DNA of 26,998 nucleotides from Bacteroidales bacterium (GTDB taxonomy: Bacteria > Bacteroidota > Bacteroidia > Bacteroidales > UBA932), in NCBI GenBank assembly GCA_017483985.1, contig JAFUUB010000023.1, positions 1 to 26,998 of the forward strand, written 5' to 3'. Positions 24,523 to 26,998 of this stretch are shown one piece after another. The notes beneath the pieces were generated by a model. That model was given only the letters and a program-made list of their open reading frames with translations, made no database searches and had not been told where the DNA came from. Numbering within the stretch: position 1 is the first letter of the stretch; each line of letters begins with the position of its first letter. The position numbers and the translations under genes were made by a program.

Positions 24523-25677
24523 TTATTTCTCGGCGGGCAGTTCGGTACCGGCCGTCAGCCTGCGGATGGCCTTGATGTGTCCGAAGAACTCGATGGCGAT
24601 TACGCGGATCACGGTGTAGGCGGGGATGGCGACGAGCATGCCGAAGATGCCGCCGAGATGGCCGGCCATGATCAGGACGATGAAGATCTCCAGCGGATGG
24701 GACTTGATGCTGGTGGAATAGATGATCGGCTGGAAGAGGAAGTTGTCGACCATCTGGGTAACGGCGAAGATGCCCACGAGGATGGCCAGCATGATGAGCC
24801 AGTTCATGTCTCCGCCGGCAGCCGCGGCGCTGCTGAATTTCAGGACGAGGCCGAGTACGGTGCCGATGCCGGCGCCGATCCAGGGACCGACGTAGGGGAT
24901 GATGTTGAGCAGGCCGGTCATGAAGGCGATACCCAGGGCGGTCTGGAATCCGAGGCGGGCGATCAGCCACAGGCCCAGGAAATTGAGCAGGGCGACGCCG
25001 AGGACTTCCGTGATCAGTCCGACGAAATAGCGGGAGAGCAGGTGCTCGATGCTTCCGATGGCATCGATGGCCTGTTTTTCAATCCGGTCGGGGACCAGGG
25101 AGGCGATGATCTTGCTGAAGAGTTTCTCGTCTTTGATGAAGAAGAAGCTGATGAAAACGACGCAGAAAATACCGATCCCGATGTTGCCGAGGGTGGAGGC
25201 GACCGATCCGACGACCGAGGTGATACTGTTCAGGTCGAAGGTGTCCTTGATCCAACCGATGGCGTATTCCTGGATGGAGAAGTCGGGCTCCAGGTTGGGG
25301 AAAGTGGTGATCATCCAGATGTTGAAATTGTCCAGCATGGTTCCGAAGCCGGCGGAGTTGTAGGAGGCGGCCTGCATGTTGGCGGAGATGTTCTGGACAA
25401 TGCTGTAGATGACCGGGACCAGTTCGGTGATGATACCGACAAAAATCAGCAGGATAATAAGCTGGGTCATAACGGCCAGCAGGGCGTCAGGCAGGGCTTC
25501 CCCCTTGACCGTCACTTTCTTGAGGATCTTTTTGATGGGCCGTCCGATCAGGGAGACGACGGCGGCGGCGATAATGTAGACCAAGACGGTCCGGAAATAC
25601 CAGCAGGCCGCGATGATGGCGGCTGCGCCGGCGAGGTACATGATGTACCGGGCGAGTTTGTCGGTACTGCGTTCCAT
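24523..25677 (-). CDS. AI-2E family (PerM-like) membrane permease
   Basis: The 384-residue polytopic membrane protein has about eight hydrophobic helices. Two are near the N-terminus (about 12-28, 30-45), and one is at about 65-90. A large extracytoplasmic segment spans about 95-150. The remaining helices are clustered at about 155-355. The conserved late segments LLNIIPYVGPWIGAGIGT and SHPLEIFIVLIMAGHLGGIFGMLVAIP are the usual signature of the AI-2E transporter (PF01594) family. Members have been linked to AI-2 export or to Na+/H+ antiport; substrate cannot be told here. The start lies one base after the stop of the HAD phosphatase gene, so translation is likely coupled. mtgA follows after 13 bases. 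Confidence 0.92.
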   Translation of the reverse strand: MERSTDKLARYIMYLAGAAAIIAACWYFRTVLVYIIAAAVVSLIGRPIKKILKKVTVKGEALPDALLAVMTQLIILLIFVGIITELVPVIYSIVQNISANMQAASYNSAGFGTMLDNFNIWMITTFPNLEPDFSIQEYAIGWIKDTFDLNSITSVVGSVASTLGNIGIGIFCVVFISFFFIKDEKLFSKIIASLVPDRIEKQAIDAIGSIEHLLSRYFVGLITEVLGVALLNFLGLWLIARLGFQTALGIAFMTGLLNIIPYVGPWIGAGIGTVLGLVLKFSSAAAAGGDMNWLIMLAILVGIFAVTQMVDNFLFQPIIYSTSIKSHPLEIFIVLIMAGHLGGIFGMLVAIPAYTVIRVIAIEFFGHIKAIRRLTAGTELPAEK

Positions 25678-25678
25678 G

Positions 25679-26341
25679 TTATGTTTCGTTTAAAATCGCG
25701 TCAGAGAGTTCTTGTGCGCTGGCGACGATGCGCCAGGGGTGGTAGGCGGCGAGTTCTTCGCGGGTGCGGAAACCCCAGAGTACGCCGGCGGTGCGGACGC
25801 CGGCATTGATGCCGGTCTGCATGTCGGTATTGGTGTCGCCGACATAGAGGACTTCGTCCAGTTTTACGTCCGGGGCGGCGGCCATGGCTTGGCGGACGAT
25901 GGCGGGGTCGGGCTTGATGGGCTGGCCTTCGCGCTGGCCGAGGACCTTGACGAAGCCGTATTTTTCGAAGAAGATGCGGATCAGTTTTTCGGCGCCGTCC
26001 TGGTATTTGTTGGAGGCGAGGGCGAAGCGGATGCCGGCCTGGTGGAGGCGGTCCATCATGTCCATGATGCCGGGGTAGGGCCGGGTGCGGTCGCAGATGT
26101 GGGCATCATACCAGGGCAGGAAGAGGGCGGCCATCCGGGCGACGTTCTCTTCGTTGTTTTCCTGAGGGGGCAGGGCGGCCCGGAAGAGGTTGTAGATGCC
26201 TCTGCCGCAGAAGATCTTGTAGGCGTCCATGGGATGCTCGGGATAGCCGAGGGTGCGGAGCGCGTGGTTCGTGGCGTTCCCCAGGTCCTCCACCGTGTCC
26301 AGCAGCGTCCCGTCCAGGTCGAATAGGATTAGTTTTGTCAT
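25679..26341 (-). CDS. HAD-family phosphatase, phosphoglycolate phosphatase-like
   Basis: The 220-residue HAD hydrolase carries motif I LFDLDGTLLDT (nucleophile Asp8, acid/base Asp10), motif II Ser110 in ASNK, motif III Lys143 in PIKPDP and motif IV VGDTNTDMQTG (Asp169, Asp173). An alpha-helical cap lies between residues about 15 and 85. The plan matches Gph-type phosphatases acting on small phosphorylated metabolites such as 2-phosphoglycolate; the substrate is not proven. The ATG at 26341 is chosen because the motif I strand starts there and a perfect promoter (26347-26378) ends five bases upstream. The longer frame to 26392 would include that promoter. The gene is first in the operon with the permease and mtgA. 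Confidence 0.92.
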   Translation of the reverse strand: MTKLILFDLDGTLLDTVEDLGNATNHALRTLGYPEHPMDAYKIFCGRGIYNLFRAALPPQENNEENVARMAALFLPWYDAHICDRTRPYPGIMDMMDRLHQAGIRFALASNKYQDGAEKLIRIFFEKYGFVKVLGQREGQPIKPDPAIVRQAMAAAPDVKLDEVLYVGDTNTDMQTGINAGVRTAGVLWGFRTREELAAYHPWRIVASAQELSDAILNET

Positions 26342-26346
26342 ATCGG

Positions 26347-26378
26347 CAAAGATACGCCACTCCAAACGCAAATGCAAA
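26347..26378 (-). promoter_or_regulatory. Promoter of the HAD-permease-mtgA operon, leaderless arrangement
   Basis: On the minus strand TTTG (26378-26375), 20 bases and TATCTTTG (26354-26347) match the Bacteroidetes consensus exactly. The box ends five bases before the ATG at 26341, so the transcript should begin at or next to the start codon. Confidence 0.85.
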
Positions 26379-26399
26379 TCTTCGCTCCGCAATCCTCGG

Positions 26400-26465
26400 C
26401 CGCGTCCGGCTTACGTTCGCTTCCGCTTCACGTTCCGCCGCATCCGGCTAGCGTTCGCTTCCGCT
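26400..26465. repeat. Direct repeat of about 28 bases, two copies
   Basis: The 26-base core at 26402-26427 recurs at 26440-26465 with three differences, 38 bases apart. Each copy contains CGTTCGCTTCCGCT. The segment is very GC-rich, does not look coding, and lies directly next to the large hairpin at 26474-26609. It begins about 20 bases upstream of the operon promoter at 26347-26378. Confidence 0.7.
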
Positions 26466-26473
26466 CCGTGTGT

Positions 26474-26609
26474 CGCTGCTGCGCGGGAGGACGGTGGCGA
26501 AGGCTTCGGCGCTGCGCGCCTACGTCCCGTCACTCGCTTCGCTCGTGCCACCCGCTCATGGGGCCGCGGGCGACCACACCTTCGCCACCGTCCTCCCGGC
26601 TTCGCAGCG
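26474..26609. repeat. Large GC-rich inverted repeat (20-bp perfect arms)
   Basis: Arms 26484-26503 and 26579-26598 are perfectly complementary over 20 bases around a 75-base loop. After a small internal loop the stem extends with CGCTGC (26474-26479) and GCAGCG (26604-26609). The loop has further self-complementary parts, such as CCCGC and GCGGG. It looks like a structured intergenic repeat rather than a gene. The short frames crossing it give Arg/Ser/Pro-rich strings with no domain features. Confidence 0.75.
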
Positions 26610-26749
26610 TAGCATCGAACGGCATTGATCCGGCATTTGTGCGCGACCGGATTTCCTCGTTCTTTTTCCGAGGTTAGCTTATTCTGCCACCTGCCAACAG
26701 CAATCCGAGGTTCGAGGCAAGAAATGCATATTGCTGACTATGAATTATC
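26610..26749. other. Intergenic DNA with no recognised gene
   Basis: This stretch shifts from GC-rich to AT-rich near 26640 and joins the two inverted repeats. I see no convincing reading frame, tRNA or consensus promoter in it. Together with the flanking repeats it forms a 484-base gap (26342-26825) between the HAD operon and the upstream ATPase gene. Confidence 0.5.
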
Positions 26750-26793
26750 TAGCGGTATGTCATGTAGAAAAAATACTACATGACATGCCGCTA
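26750..26793. repeat. 18-bp inverted repeat downstream of the Clp ATPase gene; possible terminator
   Basis: Arms 26750-26767 and 26776-26793 match over 18 bases with a single T/C difference (a G-U pair in RNA) and an eight-base A-rich loop. AATTATC (26743-26749) and GATAATT (26801-26807) can add an outer stem after a seven-base bulge. It lies 33 bases past the stop of the minus-strand gene at 26826. It lacks a clean T run, so a terminator role is inferred from position. Confidence 0.65.
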
Positions 26794-26825
26794 AGCAATT
26801 GATAATTATAATATTATATTTTTCG

Positions 26826-26998
26826 TTAGTCCTCCTTCAGGGTGACGAGGGTGTTCTCTTTGTCGGGGGTGAGGCCGATCTTGAGGGTGCGGAGGGTGCC
26901 GGCTTCTGCCTTGGGGCGGCGGAGCATGCGGTCGGAGAGGATGAACTCGGAGACGGGGTCCTCGATGTAGCGCATGACGGCGCGTTTGAGCGGACGGG
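26826..26998 (-). CDS. ClpC/ClpB-type AAA+ ATPase, C-terminal end (runs off the window)
   Basis: The minus-strand frame entering at 26998 reads RPLKRAVMRYIEDPVSEFIL followed by about 37 more residues, ending TLVTLKED and TAA at 26826. The opening is the signature of the C-terminal D2-small (ClpB_D2) domain of class I Clp ATPases, usually GARPLxRAIQRxIEDPL. Such proteins unfold substrates for ClpP (ClpC) or disaggregate proteins (ClpB). The last 35 residues, rich in charged side chains, are less typical. The visible part cannot separate ClpC from ClpB; ClpC is slightly favoured by memory of Bacteroidetes homologues. About 57 codons are visible of a protein normally above 800. Confidence 0.75.
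   Translation of the reverse strand, partial: RPLKRAVMRYIEDPVSEFILSDRMLRRPKAEAGTLRTLKIGLTPDKENTLVTLKED

Noticed and set aside
24355..25809. Plus-strand frame of 484 codons rich in Asp, Gly and Glu
   Set aside because: It is antisense to the permease and overlaps both neighbours. The acidic composition is the complement of hydrophobic membrane codons.
26400..26465. Direct repeat considered as a CRISPR fragment
   Set aside because: There are only two imperfect copies with a 12-base gap, and no cas genes.
26253..26677. Two Arg/Ser/Pro-rich plus-strand frames in the 26.4-26.6 kb gap
   Set aside because: They run across the direct repeat and large hairpin. Composition is typical of GC-rich non-coding repeats.
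26750..26793. Inverted repeat considered as a dif site for the Xer recombinase
   Set aside because: The arms are 18 bases with an 8-base spacer and do not resemble the 11-6-11 dif layout, and the site is 15 kb from xer.

Overview
The window looks like a core-genome stretch of a GC-rich member of the Bacteroidales. Evidence for this is the recurring Bacteroidetes promoter pattern (TTTG, about 20 bases, TAnnTTTG), Bacteroidetes-type proteins (a histone H1-like small basic protein, a SusB-type GH97 enzyme, an M49 peptidase with HECLGH, clostripain-like lipoproteins) and many lipoprotein signal peptides. Coding GC is mostly near 60 percent by counts of sample lines. I see no phage, IS element, tRNA, rRNA or CRISPR array.

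Layout. 1-1273: 5' part of tyrS (minus) and tpiA (plus), fired by overlapping divergent promoters. 1274-1424: a folded inverted-repeat element at a convergent junction. 1425-4026: an M6-type secreted metalloprotease followed after one base by a small lipoprotein gene (minus). 4027-5777: a 57-residue histone-like gene, then the coupled pair rplY-pth (minus). 5905-8473: two clostripain-family lipoprotein genes in tandem (minus). 8570-11464: M49 dipeptidyl peptidase III lipoprotein, an intrinsic terminator, and a Xer tyrosine recombinase (plus). 11471-12046: tdk (minus). 12122-14625: an acidic Pro/Glu-repeat protein, rsmI, and a helix-hairpin-helix protein interrupted by an in-frame TAG (plus). 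14676-15704: recA (minus). 15835-23795: rlmN, a patatin/outer-membrane-barrel protein, recX, a GH97 glycosidase and a SUMF1-sialidase-like fusion (plus, very tight spacing for the first four). 23805-26341: a HAD phosphatase, AI-2E-family permease and mtgA (minus operon). 26342-26825: repeat-rich intergenic DNA. 26826-26998: the 3' end of a ClpC/ClpB-type ATPase gene (minus).

Functional themes. One is translation and housekeeping (tyrS, rplY, pth, rsmI, rlmN, tpiA, tdk). A second is DNA recombination (xer, recA, recX, HhH protein). A third is envelope-associated degradation of peptides, glycans and lipids: M6, two C11, M49, GH97, the sialidase-like protein and patatin, nearly all with export signals.

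I did not find a convincing new multi-gene system. The points most worth a second look are the amber codon inside the HhH gene, the AT-rich catalytic core of the M6 protease gene and its coupled lipoprotein, the SUMF1-sialidase fusion that lacks the FGE cysteines, the paired hairpins in the rplY leader, and three inverted-repeat elements.
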